Shown here one piece after another: positions 28,498 through 36,217 of a stretch of DNA of 64,000 nucleotides (position 1 is the stretch's first letter; each line of letters starts with the position of its first letter). Source of the DNA: Halomonas campaniensis (GTDB lineage: Bacteria; Pseudomonadota; Gammaproteobacteria; Pseudomonadales; Halomonadaceae); the NCBI RefSeq assembly GCF_002211105.1, contig NZ_JPUA01000028.1:67442-131441 (forward strand), written 5' to 3'. A model generated the notes under the pieces. The model had not been told where the DNA came from, did not search any database, and saw nothing but the letters and a program-made list of their open reading frames with translations. The position numbers were made by a program, and so were the translations under genes.

Positions 28498-29178
28498 ATG
28501 AAACAACTGCTCTCTACTACGGCTCTGACAGGTTTGCTTTTGGTTGCCCCTTTTGCCGCGGCAGCGCCCGAAACCGATGAACAGCGCTTGGCTTACAGCC
28601 TGGGTGTCACTCTGGGTGAAAGCATGCAGGCGGATATCGAAGATCTCGACTTGGATGCATTTCACGAGGGTATGAGTGACGTCTTTGAAGGCAATGACTT
28701 GGCGCTCAGTGAAGAAGAGATGACCGAAGCGTTGATGGCCTTCCAGGAGCAGTCAATGCAGGCGCGTGAAGCAGAAGCTGAAGAGATTGCGCAGATGAAT
28801 CTCGAGGAGGGTGAAGCTTTCCTGGCTGAAAACGCTGAGCGCGACGAAGTGTCCGTCACTGACTCAGGCCTCCAGTATGAAGTGCTTGAAACGGGCGACG
28901 GCGCGAAGCCTGGCCCTGAAGACACCGTCGAAGTGAACTACGAGGGTATGCTGCTGGATGGCACCGTTTTCGATAGCTCATTTGAGCGTGGCGAATCCGT
29001 CAGCTTCCAAACCAACCAAGTGATCGAAGGTTGGCAGGAAGCGCTGCAGATGATGAGCGTTGGTGATAGCTGGATGCTGTATATTCCTGCGGATCTTGCT
29101 TACGGCGAGAATGGTCAAGGGCCGATTGGGCCTAACGAAGTGCTGACCTTCCGCGTTGAACTGTTGGGCGTCGAATAA
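28498..29178 (+). CDS. FKBP-type peptidyl-prolyl isomerase (FkpA/Mip type)
   Basis: 226 residues with a signal peptide (cleavage after PFAAAA). The N-terminal domain DEQRLAYSLGVTLGES...MTEALMAFQEQ is the FkpA_N dimerisation helix region (about 24-115); the FKBP domain follows: VEVNYEGMLLDGTVFDSSF, VIEGWQEALQMMSVGD, YIPADLAYGENG and VLTFRVELLGV. It speeds proline isomerisation and acts as a chaperone in the periplasm. The tyrosine, Phe, Trp and Ile expected in the active pocket are present. Transcribed alone or with the following esterase gene, 3 bases on. Confidence 0.94.
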   Translation: MKQLLSTTALTGLLLVAPFAAAAPETDEQRLAYSLGVTLGESMQADIEDLDLDAFHEGMSDVFEGNDLALSEEEMTEALMAFQEQSMQAREAEAEEIAQMNLEEGEAFLAENAERDEVSVTDSGLQYEVLETGDGAKPGPEDTVEVNYEGMLLDGTVFDSSFERGESVSFQTNQVIEGWQEALQMMSVGDSWMLYIPADLAYGENGQGPIGPNEVLTFRVELLGVE

Positions 29179-29181
29179 GCG

Positions 29182-30276
29182 ATGATCACAACCCCCTCTT
29201 CGAACCTGCGTTCTCTCGCCCAGACACTGGTTTGCTTAGGTCTGTGCACGCCGCTGCTAGCGCAGGCCGAGACGGACAGTGAGCCTGAGAATTTGCCCGC
29301 CCTAAGTGCTGCGAGTGAGCAGGCCAGCGTAGTGGGGGTATCCTCGGGCGGCTATATGGCGACCCAGCTAGCGGTAGCTTGGCCCGAGCGGTTTAGTGGC
29401 CTAGGTGTACTGGCAGCAGGGCCCTGGAGCTGCGCCCAGGGCTCGCTCAGTTTGGCGCTTAATCAGTGCATGATGACCCGCCGTGGCTTGCCTTCGCTAG
29501 ATGAATTGGAGGCTCGCCACCAGCGCTATATTGAGCTTGAACAGGTTGGCAGCGCTGAGGCGCTTAGCCAGCTTAGAGCCTACTTATGGCACGGCGAAGA
29601 GGATGAAGTGGTTGAGCCACAGCTCGGCGACCTGCTTGCTGAGCAGTGGCAGCAGTGGCTTGCTTCGCCTGATCAACTGCGCGTTGCACGCAGTGAAAAG
29701 GCGGGGCATGGCTGGCCGATACAGTTACCCAGCGAAGCCGCCCCCGGGCCCCACGAGTGGGGTGATTGTCGTCAGGGTGGGGGGAGCTTTTTGTTGTCCT
29801 GCGATGAGGATATTGCCGGAGAAATGCTGGATTGGCTCTATCCCGAACGAGAAGCCTCGGGCGCTAGTGAGCAAGAGGCAGGGCAAGGTGGTGAATTGGT
29901 CGCCTTTGATCAGTCAGAGTTTGCGGTAAAGGGCCTAGCGGACACCGGCTATGCGTTTATACCCGAAGGCTGTGAAGCGGGCGAGTGCCCGGTCACGCTG
30001 GCGCTGCACGGCTGTCAAATGAACGCAGAGGCCATTGGCGATACGTTTATACGCTACACCGGGTTAAATGCCTGGGCGGCAGCGCATCAACAAATCGTAC
30101 TCTATCCTCAGGCCGAAAGCAGCATGGCGAACCCGCAGGGCTGCTGGGACTGGTGGGGGTTTGCCGAAAGCACCTGGCAGTTAAGCCCCCAGCACGATAC
30201 CCGCGACGGTACCCAAATTGGGGCGCTGATGGCGATGTTGGATCGTTTGCAGTCAGCACCTGAACAAGCCGATTAA
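29182..30276 (+). CDS. Secreted PHB-depolymerase-like esterase
   Basis: 364 residues with a signal peptide (ending LLAQA, about residue 29). The lipase-box-like VSSGGYMATQLAVAWPERF carries the likely nucleophile Ser, HGEEDEVV the acid and EKAGHGW the histidine; the C-terminal region has HGCQMNAEAIGDTFIRYTGLNAWA and PQGCWDWWGF. In ordinary PHB depolymerases the HGC..N and WDWW parts come at opposite ends, so this is the permuted arrangement known from fungal/periplasmic-type PhaZ enzymes. A short-chain polyhydroxyalkanoate or related ester is the probable substrate. Confidence 0.75.
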   Translation: MITTPSSNLRSLAQTLVCLGLCTPLLAQAETDSEPENLPALSAASEQASVVGVSSGGYMATQLAVAWPERFSGLGVLAAGPWSCAQGSLSLALNQCMMTRRGLPSLDELEARHQRYIELEQVGSAEALSQLRAYLWHGEEDEVVEPQLGDLLAEQWQQWLASPDQLRVARSEKAGHGWPIQLPSEAAPGPHEWGDCRQGGGSFLLSCDEDIAGEMLDWLYPEREASGASEQEAGQGGELVAFDQSEFAVKGLADTGYAFIPEGCEAGECPVTLALHGCQMNAEAIGDTFIRYTGLNAWAAAHQQIVLYPQAESSMANPQGCWDWWGFAESTWQLSPQHDTRDGTQIGALMAMLDRLQSAPEQAD

Positions 30277-30286
30277 GAGGCGCCGC

Positions 30287-30880
30287 TTAGCCGCCCAGCT
30301 CGCTCTCTAATGCGGAAACCAGTCCATGCGGGGTCGGTGAGTAGAGCACCCGCTGAAGAATATCGCCCTCGCGATTAACCAAAAAAAGCGAGGCGCTGTG
30401 GTCAATGGTGTAGTCCATTGCTGAACCCGGCGCTTCGACTTTCCGCCAGATCACCCCATAGCGTGAGGCGACATCCTCAAGCTGCTCCTGGCTGCCCACT
30501 GCACCGATAAACGCCTCGCCGAAAAAGCCCATGTACTCCTGCATGCGCTCAATCGTGTCGCGTTCGGGGTCAACGGTGATCATTACCGGCACTACACGCT
30601 CGCGCTGCTCCTCAGAGAGCTGGGCCAGGGCTTGGCGTTTAACCGATTGGGTCATGGGGCAAATGTCAGGGCAGTAGGTATAGCCAAACGAAACAATCGC
30701 GACTTGATCGTCGTCCAGCTGGGTCAATGAAAAATCACCCTGAGTAGAGGGTAAGTCTACCGGGCCTCCTACGGGTTCGCCATCTTGAGGGGCGAAGGCA
30801 TACTGATAGAGGCCAATGCCGCTGGCTATGAGTAAAACCGCGACTAACCCGGCGCCTAGCCATAAGGGTTTTCGTGCCAT
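30287..30880 (-). CDS. SCO1/SenC copper chaperone
   Basis: 197 residues: one N-terminal membrane anchor (LVAVLLIASGIGLYQYAF) and a thioredoxin-fold domain. Copper ligands are C70 and C74 in YTYCPDICPMT and the His in YTIDHSASLFLV. SCO proteins load the Cu-A centre of cytochrome oxidase or act as periplasmic thiol reductases. It begins 5 bases after the membrane-protein gene upstream, forming a two-gene minus-strand unit; no oxidase genes are nearby. Confidence 0.93.
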   Translation of the reverse strand: MARKPLWLGAGLVAVLLIASGIGLYQYAFAPQDGEPVGGPVDLPSTQGDFSLTQLDDDQVAIVSFGYTYCPDICPMTQSVKRQALAQLSEEQRERVVPVMITVDPERDTIERMQEYMGFFGEAFIGAVGSQEQLEDVASRYGVIWRKVEAPGSAMDYTIDHSASLFLVNREGDILQRVLYSPTPHGLVSALESELGG

Positions 30881-30885
30881 ATGCG

Positions 30886-31389
30886 TTAACTCCGAATCAC
30901 GTCAAAATCGAACCAGCTGCCTACCTTGCCTTCTGCGGTTTGCAGTATGACACGCGCTCGCCAGGGCATAACGTTCTGAGTGCAAATCCCCACTTGGCCT
31001 TGACCTTGAAAGTGGCCGGGTGCATCGGCGCTAAGGGCAAAGCGATGTAAGCCCAAGTCCATATCCCGACCAATAAAATCGACCTCGACCTGGGTGGCGG
31101 TGAGGCCATCCACCTCCACTTCCAGCGGCAGTATCTCCAATGCATCAATCCGTCCATTTGCCTGCACGTTGAGCGTGATACGGCCTACATCACCCAAAGT
31201 AGCAGTGCAGGGCGCTGCGTGCAGGTTACAGCTTGATGTGGGCGGAAACCATGTCACATCGCTATCGCGATGAAGCCAATGGGCAAAGGCGTACCATGCG
31301 CAGGCCGCCAACGCCAAGCCAGTGACCAGTATCAGTACCCTTAAGGCGGGGAAGCCCGCCGGGGGAGCAGGTTTTGATATCATCTTCAT
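30886..31389 (-). CDS. Single-span membrane protein of unknown function, SCO-linked
   Basis: 167 residues from ATG 31389 (MKMISKPAPPAGF); longer readings to 31485 are possible. One helix (LRVLILVTGLALAACAWYAFAHWL), then a predicted periplasmic beta-rich domain with two cysteines in SSCNLHAAPCTATLG and one in GQVGICTQNVMPWRA. The Cys/Met content and immediate link to SCO suggest copper or redox handling, as inference. I do not recognise a named family; such genes recur beside SCO homologues in gammaproteobacteria. Confidence 0.65.
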   Translation of the reverse strand: MKMISKPAPPAGFPALRVLILVTGLALAACAWYAFAHWLHRDSDVTWFPPTSSCNLHAAPCTATLGDVGRITLNVQANGRIDALEILPLEVEVDGLTATQVEVDFIGRDMDLGLHRFALSADAPGHFQGQGQVGICTQNVMPWRARVILQTAEGKVGSWFDFDVIRS

Positions 31390-31496
31390 GGCAGAATAAT
31401 CGCTACGCAAGCCGTGGGGGCGGGGTGTTATAGCCATGGTAACAGCAATCGCGCCGATATCGCTGTGCTGGGATGTCGCAGGCAAAAGGGACGTAA

Positions 31497-32411
31497 ATGG
31501 AGAGTATCACTGGCGCTTTAGGCCCACTATTTCTATTGATCTTACTGGGTGCCGTGCTTGGCTATGGGCGTTGGCCTAGCGACACCTTCTGGCCGCAAAT
31601 GGAGCGGCTGATCTACTTTGTGCTGTTTCCCTCTATGCTGGTGGGAACCCTGGCCACCGCTGATGTCAGCCAGGTGCCGGTTGGCCGCTTGGCGCTGGTG
31701 CTGCTGGGCGCGATGGCGCTGTTTGGCCTGCTGCTCTGGCGTTTACGTGGCTGGCTACAGCTAACGCCTGCGGCGTTTACGTCGGTATTTCAAGGCGCGG
31801 TACGTTTTAATACCTATGTGGGCGTTGCTGGCGCCGCCGCGCTACACGGCAGCCTAGGCGCGACCACCGCAGCCGTCGCCGTGGCACTAATGGTGCCAGT
31901 GGTTAACGTAATGTGTGTGGCCAGCTTTGTCGCCGCTGGCACTCTAGGCGGTGCGAGCGTAGGTAAAAGTGCCATGGCGTTGATTAAAAATCCGCTGATT
32001 CTGGCCTGCTTGGCGGGTATTGGCCTGAACCTGTCGGGCGTTGGTTTGCCCGGCTGGAGTCAAGATACGGTGGCGCTGCTGGGGCGTGCGGCGTTGCCAT
32101 TAGGCTTGGTGGCCGTGGGTGTGGCGCTGCGCCCGGCGGCGCTACTACGCATTGACCGCGGCGTACTGGCCACCAATAGCGTTAAACTGCTGCTCATGCC
32201 CGCGCTGGTATTGGCATTAACCTGGATCCTGCAGCTGGATCCCGTAAGCCGCGACGTAGCGCTACTGTTTGCAGCACTGCCCACCGCCACCTCTGCGTAT
32301 ATCCTAGCCCGCCAGCTGGGCGGCGATGCCGAACTGATGGCCGCGATCATTACTGGCCAAACCCTACTGGCCATGCTCACCCTCCCGTTGTGGCTTCAGC
32401 TGGTTAGCTAA
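31497..32411 (+). CDS. AEC-family transporter (auxin efflux carrier-like)
   Basis: 304 residues with about ten membrane segments in two five-helix repeats, beginning ITGALGPLFLLILLGAVLGYG. Conserved spots are the PSMLVGTLA region of the first repeat, RFNTYVGVAGAAALHG, NPLILACLAGIGLNLSGV and the closing LPTATSAYILARQLGGDAELMAAIITGQTLLA. Bacterial members export organic acids such as malate or amino-acid derivatives; substrate is unknown. Its downstream gap carries the two small-RNA units. Confidence 0.9.
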   Translation: MESITGALGPLFLLILLGAVLGYGRWPSDTFWPQMERLIYFVLFPSMLVGTLATADVSQVPVGRLALVLLGAMALFGLLLWRLRGWLQLTPAAFTSVFQGAVRFNTYVGVAGAAALHGSLGATTAAVAVALMVPVVNVMCVASFVAAGTLGGASVGKSAMALIKNPLILACLAGIGLNLSGVGLPGWSQDTVALLGRAALPLGLVAVGVALRPAALLRIDRGVLATNSVKLLLMPALVLALTWILQLDPVSRDVALLFAALPTATSAYILARQLGGDAELMAAIITGQTLLAMLTLPLWLQLVS

Positions 32412-32448
32412 GAGTGGGAAAGCTAAATAAAAAATATTCGTATTTATG

Positions 32449-32477
32449 TTGACGGTGTAAATGAGAACTATTACAGT
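32449..32477 (+). promoter_or_regulatory. Sigma70 promoter with Fur-box-like operator, copy 1
   Basis: TTGACG (32449-32454), 17-bp spacer, TACAGT (32472-32477). An A/T-rich UP-like stretch lies just upstream. Over the spacer and -10 is GTAAATGAGAACTATTACA (32457-32475), which agrees at 13 of 19 positions with the classical Fur box GATAATGATAATCATTATC variant having GAGAAT in the left half. Iron-bound Fur would block polymerase here. Confidence 0.7.
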
Positions 32478-32483
32478 GTGATT

Positions 32484-32619
32484 GTCAGCGTTTGATGAGA
32501 CGCTGGCAACCAGGACAGCTGCTTGGCAAACATTCATCGCCAGTTTTCTGTCATGGTTTCTCCCTCTCATTGCTAGTCACGGTCTTTTTGCCGCTCCATT
32601 GGAGCGGCTTTCTTTTTTT
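32484..32619 (+). ncRNA. Predicted small RNA, tandem copy 1
   Basis: About 136 nt from the predicted start to the end of the T-tract. A 5' hairpin CAGCGT (32486-32491) / ACGCTG (32500-32505) is followed by an unpaired-looking segment with a CU-rich core (TTTCTCCCTCTCATTGC) and the terminator GCCGCTCC-ATT-GGAGCGGC. No credible protein is encoded. The layout is that of an Hfq-dependent trans-acting sRNA; CATTGCT is also found in RyhB, a weak hint only. Confidence 0.72.
32590..32619 (+). terminator. Rho-independent terminator, sRNA copy 1
   Basis: GCCGCTCC (32590-32597), loop ATT, GGAGCGGC (32601-32608), then TTTCTTTTTTT. Perfect 8-bp stem. Confidence 0.95.
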
Positions 32620-32705
32620 ATGGTACCCATTTTTATTCACCTCCTGTGGGGGCGATTGCGTTGTTCGCTTTCGACAAACGGTAATAAAAAATATTCGTAT
32701 TTGTA

Positions 32706-32734
32706 TTGACGGGGTAAATGAGAACTATTACAGT
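32706..32734 (+). promoter_or_regulatory. Sigma70 promoter with Fur-box-like operator, copy 2
   Basis: TTGACG (32706-32711), 17-bp spacer, TACAGT (32729-32734). The operator-like GTAAATGAGAACTATTACA at 32714-32732 is identical to copy 1, while the bases between the -35 and the A/T-rich upstream stretch differ. Conservation centred on the operator argues for shared regulation. Confidence 0.7.
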
Positions 32735-32740
32735 GTGATT

Positions 32741-32860
32741 GTCAGCGTTTAATGAGACGCTGGCAACCACGACAGAAACCGCCAGTTTCCTGTCATGGTT
32801 TCTCCCTCTCATTGCTAGTCACGGTCTTTTTGCCGCTCCAATGGAGCGGCTTTCTTTTTT
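32741..32860 (+). ncRNA. Predicted small RNA, tandem copy 2
   Basis: About 120 nt. Same 5' hairpin (one loop base changed), same 51-nt core and terminator; it lacks about 15 bases of the variable middle present in copy 1. Differences fall in loops or between structural elements, the pattern expected of two functional paralogous RNAs rather than decaying repeats. Confidence 0.72.
32832..32860 (+). terminator. Rho-independent terminator, sRNA copy 2
   Basis: GCCGCTCC (32832-32839), loop AAT, GGAGCGGC (32843-32850), then TTTCTTTTTT. The only change from copy 1 before the T-tract is in the loop. Confidence 0.95.
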
Positions 32861-33062
32861 GCGTCTACTAACCTTCCCCGCTCTCTACGCTTACCGATTT
32901 TTGGCTACGTGTATGCGCTTAGCCGCTTATATTTTTAATACAAAAACCGCTGTAGCGCCGCAGGATGACATGTGTCATTGCTTGGGGGCGCTTTGGCGTC
33001 TACGTTTTATAAGTAGCGTTTAAAGGCGTTTATTAATAAGCACACTAACGGAGGAGTTTGCT

Positions 33063-33974
33063 ATGAGCGATACACAAGATCTTTTCCCGACTCGCTTGGA
33101 ACGAAAGTTGGGAATGTTTAAGCGTATTGATCCCGTGGTATATGGCGATGAATCACAGCTTGCGAATGGCCCTTTGAGCAAGTCAGAAATTGATGAGTAC
33201 GAGAAAAAGGGGTTTCTGTCATTTGAAGGCTTTTTTGACGCCGATGATATGCAGGCTTTTCTTCAAGAGCTGCGTGAGTATGAAGACGATGCTGATCTCA
33301 AGCTCTCAGAAGGCACTATCCTTGAGCCAGGACGTGAAGAGATACGCACCGTTTTCGGCATTCATGATGTTTCAAAACGTTTCCAGCGCTTGACTCAAGA
33401 TCCCAAATTGTTAGCGATCGTCAAGCAACTGCTGGGCAGCGATGTATATATCCACCAGTCACGCATTAACTATAAGCCAGGCTTCAAAGGCAAAGGGTTT
33501 GAGTGGCACTCCGACTTTGAAACATGGCATAGCGAAGATGGCATGCCGCGTATGCGTGCGTTAAGTTGCTCCATCGTACTCACTGACAACGGTGAATTTA
33601 ACGGTCCACTCATGCTAATCCCCGGTTCGCATCAGTACTTTGTTCCCTGTGTGGGACGAACGCCGGAAAATAACTATAAAGAGTCGCTAAAAAGCCAAGA
33701 GGTAGGCGTGCCCCCAGCCAGTAGTCTTCGCGAGATAATGCTAGAAAACGATATCGAGGCGCCTAAGGGGCCTGCCGGTTCGCTGGTGATCTTTGAATGC
33801 AATACCATGCACGGCTCGAATATCAATATGTCTTGCTGGCCGAGAAGTAATCTGTTCTTTGTTTACAACAGTGTTGAAAACACGCTGCACGACCCTTACT
33901 GCGGTAACCGGCCCAGGCCTGAGTTTCTGGCCAATCGTTCGGATTGGGAGCCGCTAAAACCGCTCAACGAGTAA
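33063..33974 (+). CDS. ectD: Ectoine 5-hydroxylase
   Basis: 303 residues, an Fe(II)/2-oxoglutarate dioxygenase that converts ectoine to 5-hydroxyectoine in the cytoplasm. Iron ligands H149 and D151 lie in the EctD signature [20 protein letters not shown]; the third is H250 in CNTMHGSN. The 2-oxoglutarate arginine is in [13 protein letters not shown]. The length is typical. No ectABC genes accompany it, the separate-ectD pattern known in Halomonas. A strong Shine-Dalgarno (GGAGGAG) precedes the ATG. Predicted iron-regulated sRNAs end about 200 bp upstream. Confidence 0.96.
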   Translation: MSDTQDLFPTRLERKLGMFKRIDPVVYGDESQLANGPLSKSEIDEYEKKGFLSFEGFFDADDMQAFLQELREYEDDADLKLSEGTILEPGREEIRTVFGIHDVSKRFQRLTQDPKLLAIVKQLLGSDVYIHQSRINYKPGFKGKGFEWHSDFETWHSEDGMPRMRALSCSIVLTDNGEFNGPLMLIPGSHQYFVPCVGRTPENNYKESLKSQEVGVPPASSLREIMLENDIEAPKGPAGSLVIFECNTMHGSNINMSCWPRSNLFFVYNSVENTLHDPYCGNRPRPEFLANRSDWEPLKPLNE

Positions 33975-33979
33975 AGCCC

Positions 33980-34972
33980 ATGCGCATCGCCGTGTTTAGT
34001 GCTAAACCCTACGACCGCACTTTTCTTACACGCGCCAACTCGGGGCATCGCCACCACTTAAGCTTTTTTGAGGCGCGTTTAACTGAAGACACGGCGACCT
34101 TAGCCAACGGTTTTGACGCGGTTTGTGCCTTCGTGAATGACTGCCTTGATGCCGCCGTGTTAGAGCAACTGCATGATGGCGGCACAACATTGGTAGCGCT
34201 ACGTTCAGCGGGCTTTAATCATGTCGATTTGGCTGCCGCTGAACGGTTAGGCATAGCGGTTGCGCGGGTACCCGCCTATTCACCCCATGCGGTTGCCGAG
34301 CATGCGGTGGCGCTCGTGCTAAGCCTGAACCGCATGACTTATCGCGCTTACAACCGTGTGCGGGAGGGCAATTTTGCCCTTGATGGCCTGCTAGGGTTCG
34401 ACCTGCACGGTAAAACGGTAGGCATTATTGGCACGGGGCATATTGGGCTGATTTTTGCCGATATTATGCACGGCTTTGGTTGCCGGGTAGTGGCCAGCGA
34501 CCCATTTCCCAGCCCGGCTGCGAAATCCTTTGTTGAGTACGTGCCGCTAGCTACGCTGTTTGCCAGCGCCGACATTATTTCTCTGCACTGTCCGTTAACG
34601 CCTGAGACTCACCATTTGATTGATGCTGACGCCATCGCGCAAATGAAGGAAGGCGTCATGCTGATCAATACCGGCCGCGGAAGGGTGGTCGATACCCAAG
34701 CTGTGATAGCAGGACTGAAAAGCGGCAAAATCGGCCGCTTAGGGTTGGATGTTTACGAAGAGGAAGAGCAGTTGTTCTTTGAAGACCTCTCCCAGGGTGT
34801 GATTGACGACGATCAGTTTATGCGCCTAACGACCTTCCATAATGTACTGATCACCGGTCATCAGGCTTTCTTCACTGCCGAGGCGCTGACCAATATCGCC
34901 GAGACCACGCTGGCGAACATCGATGCTTTTGAAAGTGGAAGTGGCACCATGCATCGGGTGTGTGCCAAATAA
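33980..34972 (+). CDS. ldhA: D-lactate dehydrogenase (LdhA type)
   Basis: 330 residues from ATG 33980, five bases after ectD. D-2-hydroxyacid dehydrogenase with NAD loop GIIGTGHIG and catalytic Arg ([11 protein letters not shown]), Glu and His (GHQAF). The stretch [25 protein letters not shown] and [17 protein letters not shown] closely follows E. coli LdhA (329 residues). It reduces pyruvate to D-lactate with NADH. Spacing suggests co-transcription with ectD, though no metabolic link is evident. Confidence 0.92.
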   Translation: MRIAVFSAKPYDRTFLTRANSGHRHHLSFFEARLTEDTATLANGFDAVCAFVNDCLDAAVLEQLHDGGTTLVALRSAGFNHVDLAAAERLGIAVARVPAYSPHAVAEHAVALVLSLNRMTYRAYNRVREGNFALDGLLGFDLHGKTVGIIGTGHIGLIFADIMHGFGCRVVASDPFPSPAAKSFVEYVPLATLFASADIISLHCPLTPETHHLIDADAIAQMKEGVMLINTGRGRVVDTQAVIAGLKSGKIGRLGLDVYEEEEQLFFEDLSQGVIDDDQFMRLTTFHNVLITGHQAFFTAEALTNIAETTLANIDAFESGSGTMHRVCAK

Positions 34973-34994
34973 CTCACCTCCACTCATGTAGGCG

Positions 34995-36191
34995 TTAGCG
35001 TTTCATCCAGGTGTTTAACTCATCCAAGAACGCTAGGCACTGGCTGAGTTGATCAATTTCAATAAACTCATCGGGCTTATGGGCCTGGCGAATAGAGCCG
35101 GGCCCAAGAATTACCGAGGGGATGTCGCCATCGATCTCGAAAACCCCACCTTCAGACCCATAAGAGACCTTGCCACCACGCTCAGGAAGAATGGGTTCGA
35201 GCTTCTTGAACATCTCGCTGTCGGTGGCATCGCCCATGGCGGGGTAGGCAAATAGCTCTTGCCACTCAATGGCGGAATCGGCTGATTGGCGCTGCATGTC
35301 GGGTAGTAGAGTGGCCTCAATATCGCTGATCAGTGTTTGGATATCCGTGGCAGCGGCATCCTGGTCGATGCTGCGTAGCTCAAAGATAAAGCTACAGGTG
35401 TCGGGGGTGACGTTGGTCGCTACACCGCCTTCTATCATGGTGGTCAGTGTGGTGGCGTGGGGAACGGTAAAGTCGTGGTCGAAAGGGCCCTCTTGCTCAT
35501 ATCGTCGTGATCGTTCGGCGATCATGGTGATGATACGCGAGGCATACTCCACCGCATTGACATGTTGAGGGGAGAACGACGAGTGGCCCCCTTCACCGCG
35601 CACCGTCACCCGCATAGCGATCTTGCCCTTCTGGCCGTTGATCAGCTTCATCTCGCTGGGCTCACCGATAATGGCCAGGGCTGGTGGTACCTTAAGCGCG
35701 GCCAAGAAACGTGCCATGGCGGGGGCACCCAGGCAGCCTACTTCCTCATCATGAGAGAAGCAGAAATAGAAAGGTCGCTGCAGTTCGCCGCTGGCAAACG
35801 CCGGCGCCGCCGCCATCACACAGGCGGCAAAGCCTTTCATATCGCAGGTGCCCCGACCAAACAAGCGACTGCCGCGCTGCTCCATTTTGTACGGGTCGCT
35901 CTGCCAGTTCTTAGGGTTGGCGGGTACGACGTCCGTATGGCCAGAGAGGACGATACCAGGCATGTCGGCGGGCCCCAGACGGGCGACCAAATTGGCCTTT
36001 TCGCCGCTCTCATCTGGTAGCACCGTTACTTCCGCGCCAAGACTGGAGAAGAACGTCTCCATGTGATGAATAAGCTCGAGGTTGGAGTAAGCACTGGTTG
36101 TGTCGTAAGCAATCAGGTCAGCGAGGTGTGATACCGCGGCTTCCAACTGCGGGTGAGCGTTAGGCGTGGCACTAACTTGCATAATGTTCAT
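34995..36191 (-). CDS. argE: Acetylornithine deacetylase (ArgE, M20 family)
   Basis: 398 residues, zinc-dependent M20 peptidase fold. Zinc and catalytic motifs: SGHTDVVP, GRGTCDMKGFAACV, HDEEVGCLGA and GEPSEMKLINGQKG; the dimerisation lid domain follows. It would release ornithine from N-acetylornithine. Start may be M1 or M4 (MQVSATPNAH). It sits just downstream of tctA on the same strand, so its substrate could be another N-acyl amino acid, but ArgE is the best reading. Confidence 0.87.
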   Translation of the reverse strand: MNIMQVSATPNAHPQLEAAVSHLADLIAYDTTSAYSNLELIHHMETFFSSLGAEVTVLPDESGEKANLVARLGPADMPGIVLSGHTDVVPANPKNWQSDPYKMEQRGSRLFGRGTCDMKGFAACVMAAAPAFASGELQRPFYFCFSHDEEVGCLGAPAMARFLAALKVPPALAIIGEPSEMKLINGQKGKIAMRVTVRGEGGHSSFSPQHVNAVEYASRIITMIAERSRRYEQEGPFDHDFTVPHATTLTTMIEGGVATNVTPDTCSFIFELRSIDQDAAATDIQTLISDIEATLLPDMQRQSADSAIEWQELFAYPAMGDATDSEMFKKLEPILPERGGKVSYGSEGGVFEIDGDIPSVILGPGSIRQAHKPDEFIEIDQLSQCLAFLDELNTWMKR

Positions 36192-36217
36192 TCCTTGGCA
36201 ATAAGGGAGTTGTTGGC

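Larger units (their letters stand above)
32426..32860 (+). repeat. Two tandem copies of a sRNA-like unit
   Basis: Copy 1 spans about 32426-32619 and copy 2 about 32683-32860. The left part is shifted by 257 bp, the right part by 242 bp because copy 2 lacks about 15 bases. Runs of exact identity include 37 bases across the promoter (32457-32493 = 32714-32750) and 51 bases before the terminator (32548-32598 = 32790-32840). The 62-bp spacer is not repeated. Confidence 0.95.

Noticed and set aside
32482-33023. Open frames of 75-94 residues reading MSAFDETLATRTA and MSAFNETLATTTE
   Set aside because: They run through promoter/terminator repeats of the sRNA units, have no Shine-Dalgarno, and their similarity only reflects the DNA duplication.
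34995-36191. DoeB (acetyl-diaminobutyrate deacetylase, ectoine degradation)
   Set aside because: DoeB belongs to the succinylglutamate desuccinylase family; this protein is M20/ArgE.
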